From positions 124,001 through 188,000 of the forward strand of contig JAMLGT010000005.1 in assembly GCA_023957755.1 (NCBI GenBank): 64,000 nt of DNA, written 5' to 3'. The stretch is from Chitinophagaceae bacterium. Its GTDB lineage: Bacteria > Bacteroidota > Bacteroidia > Chitinophagales > Chitinophagaceae. The notes under the pieces were generated by a model. That model did not search any database and was not told the origin of the DNA. It worked only from the letters and a program-made list of their open reading frames with translations. Shown here piece by piece: positions 47,649 through 57,056 of the stretch (the stretch's first letter is position 1; the number at the start of each line of letters is the position of its first letter). Both the position numbers and the translations under genes were made by a program.

Positions 47649-48524
47649 TTATAATTTCTGATACACCCTTACGTAATCTATCAAATAAGTAGATGGGAGG
47701 GTATGCTCAGGGATTTTCTCTCCACCCTGGCCTAATGCAGCATTCATTACTAAGTAAAATTTTTCATGGAAAGGATTATTACCTCTTTCGCCATTTCTGA
47801 TATCCCTGATCCTTGTTTCATTCATCAAACGATCATCCATGTAAATACGCATATATTCCTCATCCCAATCCAGTCTCCAAATATGGAACGCATTCCAAAA
47901 TGCATTATCGCCAATATCTGCAATCGGATGCTTTTCGGCATGCCATTCACTTTGGCCACCTTTTGCCTGCCAGGCAAGGTTAGCATGCATAATGCCTCTG
48001 TAGTATTCCATAATATCTACCTCACCACATGCAGGCCACGCCACAGGCCCGCGGTTGGCCCCCAGCATCCAGAAGGCCGGCCACTGGCCCTGAGCGACGT
48101 TGATCTTTAGCCTGGCCTCTACCCTGCCAAACTTAAACTCAAATTTACCTTTTGAAATCACTGAAGCTGAAGTATATTCAGCTATGGGGGTATTCATCCT
48201 CCAGTCAGAACTGCCGGCATCATAATTCGGGTTCTTAACACGTTCCTTTTTGGTAGTAATCGTTAATACTCCATTATCTACCCATGCATTTTCTTTCTGG
48301 TACCATTGCGGCTCGTTGTTGCGTATAAATCCGGTTTCAAAATTCCACCTTCGCCCATCAGGCTCTCCTACATAATCAAACTCATCCTGAAACACTAAAG
48401 TGTATCCTTCATTCAGCCTTGCTTCTCTGCTCCGGCCTGCAATATCCGAATCATTAAATCCGAAAATCAAAACTACCATTGCTACAACACCCGCGAATCT
48501 TTTCAAAAAATTTTTCTCATCCAT
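47649..48524 (-). CDS. Secreted glycoside hydrolase family 16 (beta-glucanase type)
   Basis: Hydrolyses beta-1,3- or mixed beta-glucans or related polysaccharides outside the cell. The ATG at 48524 is preferred to an upstream in-frame ATG at 48626 because it begins a signal-like N-terminus (MDEKNFLKRFAGVVAMVVLI). The single GH16 jelly-roll follows, with LVFQDEFDY at the front, WPAFWMLG, the catalytic motif CGEVDIMEYYRG (nucleophile and acid Glu both present), WHAEKHPI and a C-terminal YLIDYVRVYQKL. The size fits a one-domain laminarinase-like enzyme. No SusCD pair is adjacent, so it is not in a classic polysaccharide-utilisation locus here. Confidence 0.95.
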   Translation of the reverse strand: MDEKNFLKRFAGVVAMVVLIFGFNDSDIAGRSREARLNEGYTLVFQDEFDYVGEPDGRRWNFETGFIRNNEPQWYQKENAWVDNGVLTITTKKERVKNPNYDAGSSDWRMNTPIAEYTSASVISKGKFEFKFGRVEARLKINVAQGQWPAFWMLGANRGPVAWPACGEVDIMEYYRGIMHANLAWQAKGGQSEWHAEKHPIADIGDNAFWNAFHIWRLDWDEEYMRIYMDDRLMNETRIRDIRNGERGNNPFHEKFYLVMNAALGQGGEKIPEHTLPSTYLIDYVRVYQKL

Positions 48525-48764
48525 AAACGGCAAAGTTAAAGAACACCTCAATCCGACAACTATCCTTTCGTCGGGAAACCTTTCGTCTGTAAACGTATGG
48601 AACCATGCAGGTGCAGGATACGCCACCTACCTGTCAAAATTTTAATGGCACGTTTTTTTCTGAGCCAAATCAGGACTTAAAATACGAGTCTGAAAAGTAA
48701 AATTCTAATCAGCCAAAAACACAAAGTAGAATCAGCACCACGCACTTCATCTTTTTACTCAGGA

Positions 48765-50075
48765 ATGGAACCACGCAAAAGAATAAGAAAAAGAAAAGAA
48801 CATAATAAAATAAGACAATTCTTTTCGCACCTGGGCCCCGGGCTAATTACCGGTGCAGCAGATGATGATCCTTCGGGTATTGCCACTTATTCGCAGACAG
48901 GCGCTCAGTTTGGATTCGGGCAATTATGGACAGCTTTTTATATGCTACCCTTTATGATGGCCGTGCAGGAAGCATGTGCCCGAATCGGCCTTACCACCGA
49001 AAAAGGAATCGCCGCAGTAATTAAAGATCATTATAACAAATGGTTACTCTACTTTGTGGTTTCCATAGTGGTGGTCGCCAACACGATCAATATAGGGGCT
49101 GATATCGGTGCGATGGCTGCAGCCGCATCTTTGGTAATTCCCTGGCACTTTGCAGTATGGACATTGCTTTTCACGGCATTCATTCTGATATTGGAAATCT
49201 TTACTTCCTATAAGGTATATGCGCGCATTCTGAAATGGCTCGCATTATCTCTGATAGCTTATCCACTCACTGTGATGATCGTAGATATGCCGTGGCGGGA
49301 GGTTATCAGGGCCACCTTCGTACCCAAACTAGAGTTCAGCTTCTCCTTCCTGTTTATAATCACAGGCGTGCTGGGCACTACCATCTCTCCGTATATGTTT
49401 TTCTGGGAAGCATCAGAAGAGGTGGAAGAACTGAGGGAAAAAAAACTTTTCAGGAGAAAGAATTACCATGTCCCTAAAAACAGAATCAGGAATATGCGCA
49501 TCGATAATAATGCAGGTATGCTGATTTCTGAAATCTCTACCTGGAGCATTATGGTTGTTGCAGGAGCAGTATTACACCAGGGAGGAGTGCATGATATTGC
49601 CACAGCCGCAGACGCAGCAAAGGCTATAGAACCTCTTGTTGAGTCGTTTCCACATTCGGGTTTTATTGCCAAGGTGATTTTTGCCACAGGCATCATTGGG
49701 CTGGGGCTGCTAGCCGTGCCCGTGCTTTCAGGCTCGGCTGCCTATGCTGTTGCCGAAGCGTCTAACTGGAAGTCGGGCCTTCGTCTAAAGTTAAAAAGAG
49801 CACATGGGTTTTACGGGGTAATAACAATTTCAACCATCATCGGTCTTTCTATCAATTTTGTAGGAATTGATCCGGTGAAAGCATTGGTATATGCAGCGGT
49901 GCTGAATGGTGTGGCTGCGGTGCCCCTTATCTTTCTGATCATTAAAATCTCATCAGACAAAAAAGTGATGGGTGATAATCACAGTGGCCTCCTTTCAAGA
50001 GTTTTACTATGGACAGCATTTTTAGGGATGGGTACAGCCGCAATCGCTATGTTTTTTATGATGGCTAAGGGTTAA
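48765..50075 (+). CDS. Nramp-related transporter with altered metal-site motifs
   Basis: A 436-residue inner-membrane protein with about 11 helices of the Nramp fold. The first helix has DDDPSGIATYSQ (Asp35-Pro36-Ser37-Gly38) where Mn/Fe Nramps have DPGN. The sixth helix has TTISPYMFF (Ser208-Pro209-Tyr210) where the canonical motif is MPH, so the metal-coordinating Met is missing. This matches a widespread bacterial Nramp-related clade whose substrate is uncertain, and Mg2+ or another ion is possible. A basic N-terminus (EPRKRIRKRKEH) precedes helix 1. It is transcribed alone; a dispersed repeat starts 11 nt after the stop codon. Confidence 0.9.
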   Translation: MEPRKRIRKRKEHNKIRQFFSHLGPGLITGAADDDPSGIATYSQTGAQFGFGQLWTAFYMLPFMMAVQEACARIGLTTEKGIAAVIKDHYNKWLLYFVVSIVVVANTINIGADIGAMAAAASLVIPWHFAVWTLLFTAFILILEIFTSYKVYARILKWLALSLIAYPLTVMIVDMPWREVIRATFVPKLEFSFSFLFIITGVLGTTISPYMFFWEASEEVEELREKKLFRRKNYHVPKNRIRNMRIDNNAGMLISEISTWSIMVVAGAVLHQGGVHDIATAADAAKAIEPLVESFPHSGFIAKVIFATGIIGLGLLAVPVLSGSAAYAVAEASNWKSGLRLKLKRAHGFYGVITISTIIGLSINFVGIDPVKALVYAAVLNGVAAVPLIFLIIKISSDKKVMGDNHSGLLSRVLLWTAFLGMGTAAIAMFFMMAKG

Positions 50076-50669
50076 CTTTTACCCCCGTCCGGTTAAAATA
50101 TGTAAAATGAGGCTAAAACTTTTATTGAGCAAGGCTTTCATACCCCAGCGTTAAAGGGTAGGGTAATAAATATAAAGCCTAAGCCCAGTGGGCTTTAACC
50201 CAACCTAATCGGACAATAGTAATTTAAAACCTAAGTCTATCGGGTTTTAGTCCTGCTTCGTCGGACAATAATTTGAAGAACGGAGCATACTGTGTGTGGA
50301 TATGCAACCTCAAACCCGCAAAAAGTCTAAATCCACCCATTTAAGAGAAAACCATGCACACTTAGTAAAACGCTCATTTATCCCCTTTTCTTTAACGCTA
50401 ACTTTCACCCGCATTTCAATCATTGCAGCATAGGATGTACAACTGAAAATCAACAACTGATTAAATGCAGGTAAATCCAATAAGAGCCAGGCACTGCACA
50501 ACCGGGGAAATTCTGCCGAAAGTGAACGTGATGTAGGATTCTGGCTTCCACACGGCTATCAGAAGCGCAGCATATCCAAAATCCTTCTAAAACACGAGTG
50601 AAACCAATATTCAAACAAATGGATTAGACTCAGTCCATTCATTCATTAAACATGTCAAAACTAAAAGCC
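50076..50669. other. Intergenic region with the extended repeat copy
   Basis: It holds repeat copy 3 at 50086-50268. From 50290 to 50640 no gene is supported. A minus-strand open stretch at 50310-50501 (VKVSVKEKGINERFTK) faintly recalls a recombinase N-terminus but lacks further support. Confidence 0.4.
50086..50268 (+). repeat. Dispersed repeat copy 3 with an extra half unit
   Basis: 50086-50216 follows the order of the element at 5732 (GTCCGGTTAAAATATG, GGCTTTCATA, AATAAATATAAAGCCTAAGC, AACCTAATCGGACAA). A second right half then follows (AATTTAAAACCTAAGTC ... CGGGTTTTAGTC ... TCGTCGGACAA, to 50268). The first 2 nt of the left end are altered. It directly follows the transporter gene and may serve as its transcript end. 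Confidence 0.8.
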
Positions 50670-51536
50670 ATGAAAAGATTTTATCTCACTGCACTGACAA
50701 TCATAACAATTTTGGTTATTAACTCCTGCAAGAAAGGAATTGACTGGTTACCTGATACCTGCAAACTGACACAAATTATTGCTCCGGGGTATTACACCAA
50801 CTCTTTCGAATACGATTCTCGTACAGGATTAGTAAACAAAGTAATAAAGCAAATGCCTCAATGGGAGGCTACTGATGAATACCGTATTAAAAGAGATTTT
50901 ATCGGAAGAATTGTGTCTGCCGAGCTCTTTAATAAAGAGTTTGGGGATGTGATTGGCAATGCCACATTCTTTTATAAAAAAGATGAACTGTCTAAAATCG
51001 AATTGTCCTATTTCGGAGAACTGTCCACGACCTATGAGATGACCTATTATCCGAACGGGCTCCTCAAAACTTTGTATCAGGATTATGGTATTCCTGAAAT
51101 AAACATCCGTAAGGAATTCATATACAATAACGATGGTGTATTAACTGAATACAGAAAGTATGACAATAATGGATTCCTGTATCAGAAAAACGTTTATAAA
51201 CCCAAGGGCTCCCCTTCTCCTTCAGCCTGGGCATACCTGATGAAAAAAGGATTGCCCCAATTAGATTTTGACTTTTTTGAATTTGTTCCCGTCAGAGATC
51301 CCGGCATTCAAACCTCTTTGGAATTTCAATGTCCGTGTGATGAGGAGGGAAATATAAACTATGACAAGCCAAATGAATTCAGAACCATATATAAATGGAA
51401 TCTGGCAGGCAAGACCACCAATAAGGACGGCTATACCTCCAGCCTCGACTGGCGCGATGAGGAGGGAAATCATATTGATCCTGATTCGGGTGGCAGTTTT
51501 ATTTATGACTGTATCACCAAAAGAAATTCAAAATAG
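50670..51536 (+). CDS. Lipoprotein of unknown function, related to the one at 46108
   Basis: A 288-residue protein from the ATG at 50670, chosen over 50652 because it gives a clean lipoprotein signal (MKRFYLTALTIITILVINSC, then KK). The body has repeated strand motifs (FEYDSRTGLVNKVIKQ, MTYYPNGLLKTLYQDYG, FIYNNDGVLTEYRKYDNNG) like YD-type lipoproteins. A later RDPGIQTSLEF block is shared with the 46108 lipoprotein. The two probably arose by duplication and now flank the GH16 and Nramp-related genes in opposite orientation. The function is unknown. Confidence 0.8.
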   Translation: MKRFYLTALTIITILVINSCKKGIDWLPDTCKLTQIIAPGYYTNSFEYDSRTGLVNKVIKQMPQWEATDEYRIKRDFIGRIVSAELFNKEFGDVIGNATFFYKKDELSKIELSYFGELSTTYEMTYYPNGLLKTLYQDYGIPEINIRKEFIYNNDGVLTEYRKYDNNGFLYQKNVYKPKGSPSPSAWAYLMKKGLPQLDFDFFEFVPVRDPGIQTSLEFQCPCDEEGNINYDKPNEFRTIYKWNLAGKTTNKDGYTSSLDWRDEEGNHIDPDSGGSFIYDCITKRNSK

Positions 51537-51561
51537 AACTGGTAAAAACACTGCATACATG

Positions 51562-51617
51562 GCCGGGTATCACTGTGCGTCCTGCACCTGTCCGAAGATA
51601 GCCCGGCTTTTCTTTTT
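51562..51617 (+). terminator. Branched GC-rich terminator after the lipoprotein
   Basis: GCCGGG-TATC pairs with GATA-GCCCGGC (one bulged C), enclosing a smaller GTGC/GCAC hairpin, and is followed by TTTTCTTTTT. It lies 25 nt after the stop codon. Confidence 0.65.
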
Positions 51618-51727
51618 GTCTCCACACTCCCATGTAAAGTCGAGATAATCATTTAAGGAATCTATTTATTCTGACCTGTTTTTCTATTCAGGATTCTAAA
51701 TATTCTTTCTTGTACTACCTTCAAGGT

Positions 51728-53230
51728 ATGAAAGTCTTTTCTTCTGAACAGATACGAAGGTGGGATCAATATACTATCGAACATGAGCCTATAGCAAGTA
51801 TTCATCTGATGGAGCGAGCCGCAAATGCTTGTGCCCATCATATTTTAGAGACCTATTCAGGCGAAGACATAGTTATTTTTTGCGGATCGGGAAATAATGG
51901 CGGAGATGGATTAGCAATAGCAAGAATCCTGTGGGAAAGGAAAGGAATCATTCCCGCTGTCATCCTCTTTTCAAAGGGAAATGGGAGTCCTGATTACAAT
52001 ACAAACCTTGAAAGATGGCTTTCAATATCCGGCATAAGTTATTTTGACCCTGAAAATAAACCACTGTTGGATGGTAAAATAGTAATAGATGCGATGTTTG
52101 GAAATGGACTCAACAAACCATTGAGTGAAAAGTATCTGGATGCAGCAATTCAAATCAATAATGCCAAAGGATATGTAATCAGCATAGACCTCCCGTCCGG
52201 ATTGTATTGCGATAAATCATCAGTAGGCAACACTATCGTCAAAGCCCACGAAACACTGACTTTTCAAAACATGAAGCCCGGATTGTTAATGCCTGAAAAC
52301 GAACCATACTTCGGAATGGTCACAAGATTAAACATCAATCTTTCACCAGAATTTGAAATCGGGGAACCCTGTAGTTGCTACTATACCGAAGCATCAGATG
52401 CAGTAGCGATATATCGTCCCGGTAACAGATTTGCCCACAAAGGCGACTTTGGCCATGCAGCACTTATCACCGGCAGCTACGGTATGATGGGCGCTTCGGT
52501 ACTTTCAGCAAAGGGTTGCCTGAGAAGCGGTGTAGGAAAACTCACCTGCATCATTCCTGAAGAAGGGTACACCATCATGCAAACCGCCGTACCTGAAGCC
52601 ATGTGCCGGGTAGCAGGGAAATATGCTTTATCCTCAGAGGTGGATACAGAAAATTTTGATGTGGTGGGAATAGGCCCCGGTATTGGCAACCTGGATGAAC
52701 ACGCCACATTGATTCGTAAAATATTTCTCCAACAAAAGAAGCCGGTCGTAATTGATGCAGATGCAATTAATGTAATCAGTCAGCATCCCGATCTGATAAA
52801 GCTCATTCCTGCCAACAGCATTCTCACTCCGCACCCGTGCGAATTCAGAAGGCTGTTTGGTAGGGCGGATAATAATTTTGAAGAGCGCAGGCTGGCAATA
52901 CAAAAAGCAAAAGAGTTGCAAATTATCATTGTATTAAAAGGCAGATATACCTTTATAGCCACTCCGGAAGGAACAGGCCATTTCAACTCCACAGGAAATC
53001 CGGGAATGGCAACCGGAGGGAGCGGCGATGTACTCACCGGTATCCTCACCGGACTTCTTGCGCGAGGATATAAACCCAGGGAAGCTGCTATTTTCGGTGT
53101 ATATCTTCACGGGCTTGCGGCAGATATTGCCACTACTGAACTTTCCGAAGAAAGCCTCATTGCAGGAGACATCACAAATTTTCTGGGGAAGGCGTACTTA
53201 CAATTTACTGCCCGCTATAAAGCCCATTAG
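51728..53230 (+). CDS. nnr: Bifunctional NAD(P)H-hydrate epimerase / ADP-dependent dehydratase
   Basis: Repairs damaged NADHX/NADPHX: the N-terminal YjeF domain epimerises the hydrate and the C-terminal domain dehydrates it using ADP. The protein is 500 residues from the ATG at 51728, which gives the usual start MKVFSSEQIRRWDQYTIEHE. The epimerase domain has FCGSGNNGGDGLAIAR near 55-70 and VISIDLPSGLYCD. The dehydratase domain has HKGDFGHAALITGSYGMMGA, TPHPCEFRRLFG and the nucleotide motif GNPGMATGGSGDVLTG. The length and domain order are those of the usual fused enzyme. Confidence 0.96.
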   Translation: MKVFSSEQIRRWDQYTIEHEPIASIHLMERAANACAHHILETYSGEDIVIFCGSGNNGGDGLAIARILWERKGIIPAVILFSKGNGSPDYNTNLERWLSISGISYFDPENKPLLDGKIVIDAMFGNGLNKPLSEKYLDAAIQINNAKGYVISIDLPSGLYCDKSSVGNTIVKAHETLTFQNMKPGLLMPENEPYFGMVTRLNINLSPEFEIGEPCSCYYTEASDAVAIYRPGNRFAHKGDFGHAALITGSYGMMGASVLSAKGCLRSGVGKLTCIIPEEGYTIMQTAVPEAMCRVAGKYALSSEVDTENFDVVGIGPGIGNLDEHATLIRKIFLQQKKPVVIDADAINVISQHPDLIKLIPANSILTPHPCEFRRLFGRADNNFEERRLAIQKAKELQIIIVLKGRYTFIATPEGTGHFNSTGNPGMATGGSGDVLTGILTGLLARGYKPREAAIFGVYLHGLAADIATTELSEESLIAGDITNFLGKAYLQFTARYKAH

Positions 53231-53310
53231 GAACAGGAATACATCCCTCAGCCCTCATGATAAAATAAATTTCCATCCACCCACCCAGCGGATAAATCTC
53301 AGATAAAAGA

Positions 53311-53318
53311 ATTTACTT
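53311..53318 (+). promoter_or_regulatory. Putative -7 box for the YfhO-type gene
   Basis: TTACTTTG, one mismatch to TAnnTTTG, lies 29 nt before the ATG at 53348, a spacing that fits a short leader. No good -33 word was found. The same TTTACTTTG word precedes ribF. Confidence 0.4.
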
Positions 53319-53347
53319 TGTGGCACTCACTCAATACACTGATTTAG

Positions 53348-55891
53348 ATGAAGAATTTTCAGATTAAGAAACTGTTACCCCATCTGGCCGCTGTCGCCAT
53401 CTTTATAATAGTAGCATCCGTGTACTGTAAGCCGGCATACCAGGGAAAGGTGGTCAACCAGCACGATATGCAGGGATGGCTGGGGATGGCCCAGCAATCG
53501 TTTGAGTTTAAGGAGCAGCACGGTTTTTTCCCGTTGTGGACTAATAGTATGTTCAGTGGAATGCCTGGCTACCAGATTGCGCTCGACGCAGGCACTAAAA
53601 TCAATGTGTACCTCCTGCATTATGTAGCTACACTTGGCCTGCCCAAACCCGTAAACTTTTTCTTTCTTGCCTGCATTGCCTTTTACTTCCTATGTATTGT
53701 CGCAGGCGCCAATCCATGGGTGGGGATACTGGGAGGGCTATCTTATGCTTATTCCACCTTTGATCCTATCATAGTAGCAGTAGGACACGATACCCAGATG
53801 ATTTCCCTGGGGTATGCCCCTGCCGTAATCGCCGGTATTCTTTTATTATTCCGAAAACATTTCCGTTCAGGATTTGTAGTCACAACCGTTTTCAGTTCCC
53901 TGCTTCTTGTGCAAAACCATATCCAAATTGTCTATTACACCCTCATTATAGCACTGATAATGGCCATAGGCTTTTGGATAAAATCATTCAGGAAAAACCA
54001 AATTAGGATTGCAGCCAAAGCCACAGTTCTTGCACTGATTGCAGGCATACTTGGGCTGGCAACAGATGCGGTATCGCTGATGCCGACATACGACTACGCT
54101 AAAGAAAGTATGCGTGGGGGCAGATCGGAATTGACAATTGGAGACACCACAGTTAAGACCAAAGGAGGATTAGATAAAGATTATGCTTTCAGATATAGCC
54201 TTGGGATAGGCGAGACATTTACCTTCATGGTACCGGGTTTGTATGGTGGCAGCAATGGTGGTGACGAGTTTAAGCCTGACACTAAATTTACTAATGAATT
54301 TTCTACACTGGGTGTCCCCGCAGAACAGGCAGCGCAATACGAGAACGCCTATTCGTATTGGGGCAATCAACCAGTCACATCCGGACCTGTTTATCTCGGA
54401 GCAGTAATCTGTCTGTTATTCATTTTCGGCGCAGTATATGTAAAAGGGTGGCTCAAGTGGTGGTTGGTGATTACAAGCGCTACCGGTGTAATCCTGGCTT
54501 ATGGCTCCAATCTGAGTGCTGTAAACTATTTCCTTTTTGACTACCTGCCTTTCTACAATAAGTTTCGGGCGCCCACGATGGCATTAGTAATACCACAGCT
54601 ATGCTTTCCGCTTTTGGGAGTATTAGCGCTAACCAAGATGACAAACCATCTGAAAGAGACAGCACTTCTTAAGAAATTAAAACTTACAGCGATCATCGCA
54701 GGTGCGTTGGTATTATTCATGGCCTTGTTCTATTTCTCTGCATCCTTTTCAGGCCCTAATGACAAAGCATTGAAGGATGGGCTGGAGCAAAATTTCCTTA
54801 GCCAAACTCCTCAGGGACAACAACCCACACCACAGCTTCAGCAGCAAGCTGCCCAATTGAGTAGCAATCTTATTTCGGCCCTACAGAGCGACCGAAAGAA
54901 ACACATGGGGGGCGATCTGCTTCGAAGCTTTATCCTTATGGCGCTGGCCTGGGGCCTGATATATATGCTGGCTCAGGAAAAACTAAAAAAAAATCTGGTA
55001 TTTGGAGGCCTTATTGTATTGTCAGGATTTGACCTGCTCGGTATTGCATCAAGGTATCTCAATGATAGCAAGTTCGTTGAAGAGAGCGAATACAAAGCAG
55101 TTTTCAACCCTACTGCTGCAGATATGCAAATCCTAAAAGATCCTGACCATGCTAACTTCAGGGTATTTAATCAGACCGTAGATCCGTTTAATGATGCCAG
55201 CACTTCGTATCACCATAACTCCGTAGGAGGTTACCATCCTGCGAAATTGGCTTTATACAACGATCTGATAACACATCAATTAGGAAAAGGTAATATGGAA
55301 GTATTTAACATGTTAAACACGAAATACTTTATTCTACCTAATCCACAAAACGGACAACCTGTTGCCCAACTAAACCCCGGGGCACTTGGCAATGTCTGGT
55401 TCGTAAAAGGAGTAAAAATGGTTCCTGATGCCAACTCAGAAATGCTTGCATTAGATAACACGAATCTCAGAGATACTGCAATAATAGAAGAAAAGTATAA
55501 AGATCAGATAAAGCCCGTGGAATGGGACTCAGCAGCTACAATCAAATTGGTTAAAAATGATAACGATATAATTCAATATGAGTACCATAGTACCTCTCCT
55601 CAAATAGCAGTATTTAGTGAGATATATTACCCAAGGGGATGGAATGCTTTTGTAGATGGCACTCCCACCCCTTACTTCAGAACCAATTATGCACTCAGAG
55701 GCATGTATCTCCCGGAAGGAACGCACCGCATAGAATTCAAATTTGAACCCAATCCTTATCTCCTTGGTAAGACGATTTCGCTCGTATCAAGTCTTTTAGT
55801 TTTTCTATTAATACTTGTAGTCGGCGTATTAGGTTTACGCAGTACAGAAAGGCCGATTGATGATTCAACAGCCCTTGACGATCTGGTATAA
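53348..55891 (+). CDS. YfhO-family polytopic membrane protein
   Basis: An 847-residue inner-membrane protein with about 12-14 helices and a C-terminal extracytoplasmic region before the last helix (VSSLLVFLLILVVGVLGLR). Family features include the early loop KVVNQHDMQGWLGMAQQSFEF, FFPLWTNSMFSGMPGYQI and the late DPNHANFRVFN-like block (DPDHANFRVFNQTVDPFNDA). Also seen are GGYHPAKLALYNDLI and NMLNTKYFILPN. YfhO proteins of Gram-positives help glycosylate teichoic acids, and the fold is that of C-type glycosyltransferases using lipid-linked sugars. A role in glycan modification fits the neighbouring glycosyltransferases. It ends 8 nt before the next gene. Confidence 0.92.
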   Translation: MKNFQIKKLLPHLAAVAIFIIVASVYCKPAYQGKVVNQHDMQGWLGMAQQSFEFKEQHGFFPLWTNSMFSGMPGYQIALDAGTKINVYLLHYVATLGLPKPVNFFFLACIAFYFLCIVAGANPWVGILGGLSYAYSTFDPIIVAVGHDTQMISLGYAPAVIAGILLLFRKHFRSGFVVTTVFSSLLLVQNHIQIVYYTLIIALIMAIGFWIKSFRKNQIRIAAKATVLALIAGILGLATDAVSLMPTYDYAKESMRGGRSELTIGDTTVKTKGGLDKDYAFRYSLGIGETFTFMVPGLYGGSNGGDEFKPDTKFTNEFSTLGVPAEQAAQYENAYSYWGNQPVTSGPVYLGAVICLLFIFGAVYVKGWLKWWLVITSATGVILAYGSNLSAVNYFLFDYLPFYNKFRAPTMALVIPQLCFPLLGVLALTKMTNHLKETALLKKLKLTAIIAGALVLFMALFYFSASFSGPNDKALKDGLEQNFLSQTPQGQQPTPQLQQQAAQLSSNLISALQSDRKKHMGGDLLRSFILMALAWGLIYMLAQEKLKKNLVFGGLIVLSGFDLLGIASRYLNDSKFVEESEYKAVFNPTAADMQILKDPDHANFRVFNQTVDPFNDASTSYHHNSVGGYHPAKLALYNDLITHQLGKGNMEVFNMLNTKYFILPNPQNGQPVAQLNPGALGNVWFVKGVKMVPDANSEMLALDNTNLRDTAIIEEKYKDQIKPVEWDSAATIKLVKNDNDIIQYEYHSTSPQIAVFSEIYYPRGWNAFVDGTPTPYFRTNYALRGMYLPEGTHRIEFKFEPNPYLLGKTISLVSSLLVFLLILVVGVLGLRSTERPIDDSTALDDLV

Positions 55892-55899
55892 ATGATGAA

Positions 55900-57018
55900 A
55901 TGATACTAAACAAAATAATCAGGCAGGCAGGTTTTTTACTTTCCCGATTCTTCAGACAGGATACACCACACAGCCTCTTTTTGTTTATATCAGGAGATAC
56001 AGAAATTGATAAAAACCTTATCTCTTTAGGTTCACTGTCGGCTGACAGAAAACCCGTACTCATAATATTCGGAAGCACACCTTTCATTTCTATCCCGGAA
56101 CCATTTGACATCCCGGTTTGCCTTTTTCCTAAAATTAAAAAAAATAAGCTTGTACAGGCTTTCTATTCAGGGGTAATAGGTAAATGGATAGAAGCATCTG
56201 ATGCTTCGGTTATAGTCGGCGCACAGGATCATTCTTTCAACAATATCATCGTACATGTAAAAAAAACGGTCAAGAAAATAATAGTAACAAAAGGGGATTC
56301 CTGGAAAAATATAGAGCGCAATGTGCTCAGTAAGACAGATATTATAGTCTGTGATTCGGAATACCAAAAGCAAAAAGCACAAAAAAATTTTGCAAACAGG
56401 ATCGACAAAACATACTTCAGGGGATCTGTTTTCGCAATCCACAACTATAGAGACATTCCCCCCTCTTTTGCACTTAACCCAAACTCGCCGCCTGAAGCCC
56501 TCTATATCTACCAAACCGGAGAAGCGCAGAAGGCTTTGATTATTGCAGAAACCGCAAAGAGAGCGCAAAATAGCAATCTTAATTTTCAGTTTACGTTTGT
56601 GGGTGATGTAGAGGAAATAGTTAGCCCGAGCCAGTTGCCTAATTGTAATTTTTATGGCAAAATAGAAGATAAAGATACACTCAAAGGTATCATTTCACAT
56701 TCCGATATATTGATAATACCGGACGGAGGCGAGGAGATACCGGAGTATTTAGGAGAAAGTATGTGTTTGGGTAAACCAATCATTTCACTTGCATCAGGCC
56801 CGATGGCTGAATTTGTCGAAGATGGAGTAAACGGATTCCTTGTACCCCCAGACAAAGAGCCAAAAAAAATTGCAGAAGACCTCTTTATCGCACTTTCTGT
56901 AATAGCATCAGACAACGACACGCTTGTGAGAATGGCAGCGTCAAGTTTTAGGAAAGCAGGAGAGTTGTTTAACAAAAAGAAGTACTATGAAAAATGGAAA
57001 AAAGTGATCAGCAAATAA
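55900..57018 (+). CDS. Glycosyltransferase, GT-B fold (GT4-like)
   Basis: A 372-residue cytoplasmic enzyme. The C-terminal Rossmann domain carries EALYIYQTGEAQKALIIAE, FTFVGDVEEI, FYGKIEDKDTL and the sugar-nucleotide site IIPDGGEEIPEYLGESMCLG followed by GPMAEFVEDGVNGFLVPP, typical of family 4. The N-terminal acceptor domain is less conserved. The ATG at 55900 lies 8 nt after the YfhO stop, so the two are co-transcribed. Donor and acceptor are unknown; surface polysaccharide is likely. Confidence 0.88.
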   Translation: MILNKIIRQAGFLLSRFFRQDTPHSLFLFISGDTEIDKNLISLGSLSADRKPVLIIFGSTPFISIPEPFDIPVCLFPKIKKNKLVQAFYSGVIGKWIEASDASVIVGAQDHSFNNIIVHVKKTVKKIIVTKGDSWKNIERNVLSKTDIIVCDSEYQKQKAQKNFANRIDKTYFRGSVFAIHNYRDIPPSFALNPNSPPEALYIYQTGEAQKALIIAETAKRAQNSNLNFQFTFVGDVEEIVSPSQLPNCNFYGKIEDKDTLKGIISHSDILIIPDGGEEIPEYLGESMCLGKPIISLASGPMAEFVEDGVNGFLVPPDKEPKKIAEDLFIALSVIASDNDTLVRMAASSFRKAGELFNKKKYYEKWKKVISK

Positions 57019-57056
57019 TCATGCAGAAGTCTTAATTTTCGCAAGAAAAAACAATA

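Noticed and set aside
50310-50501. Possible integrase N-terminal remnant on the minus strand
   Set aside because: Only a short VKVSVKEKG-like match, with no catalytic domain or attachment-site repeats nearby.
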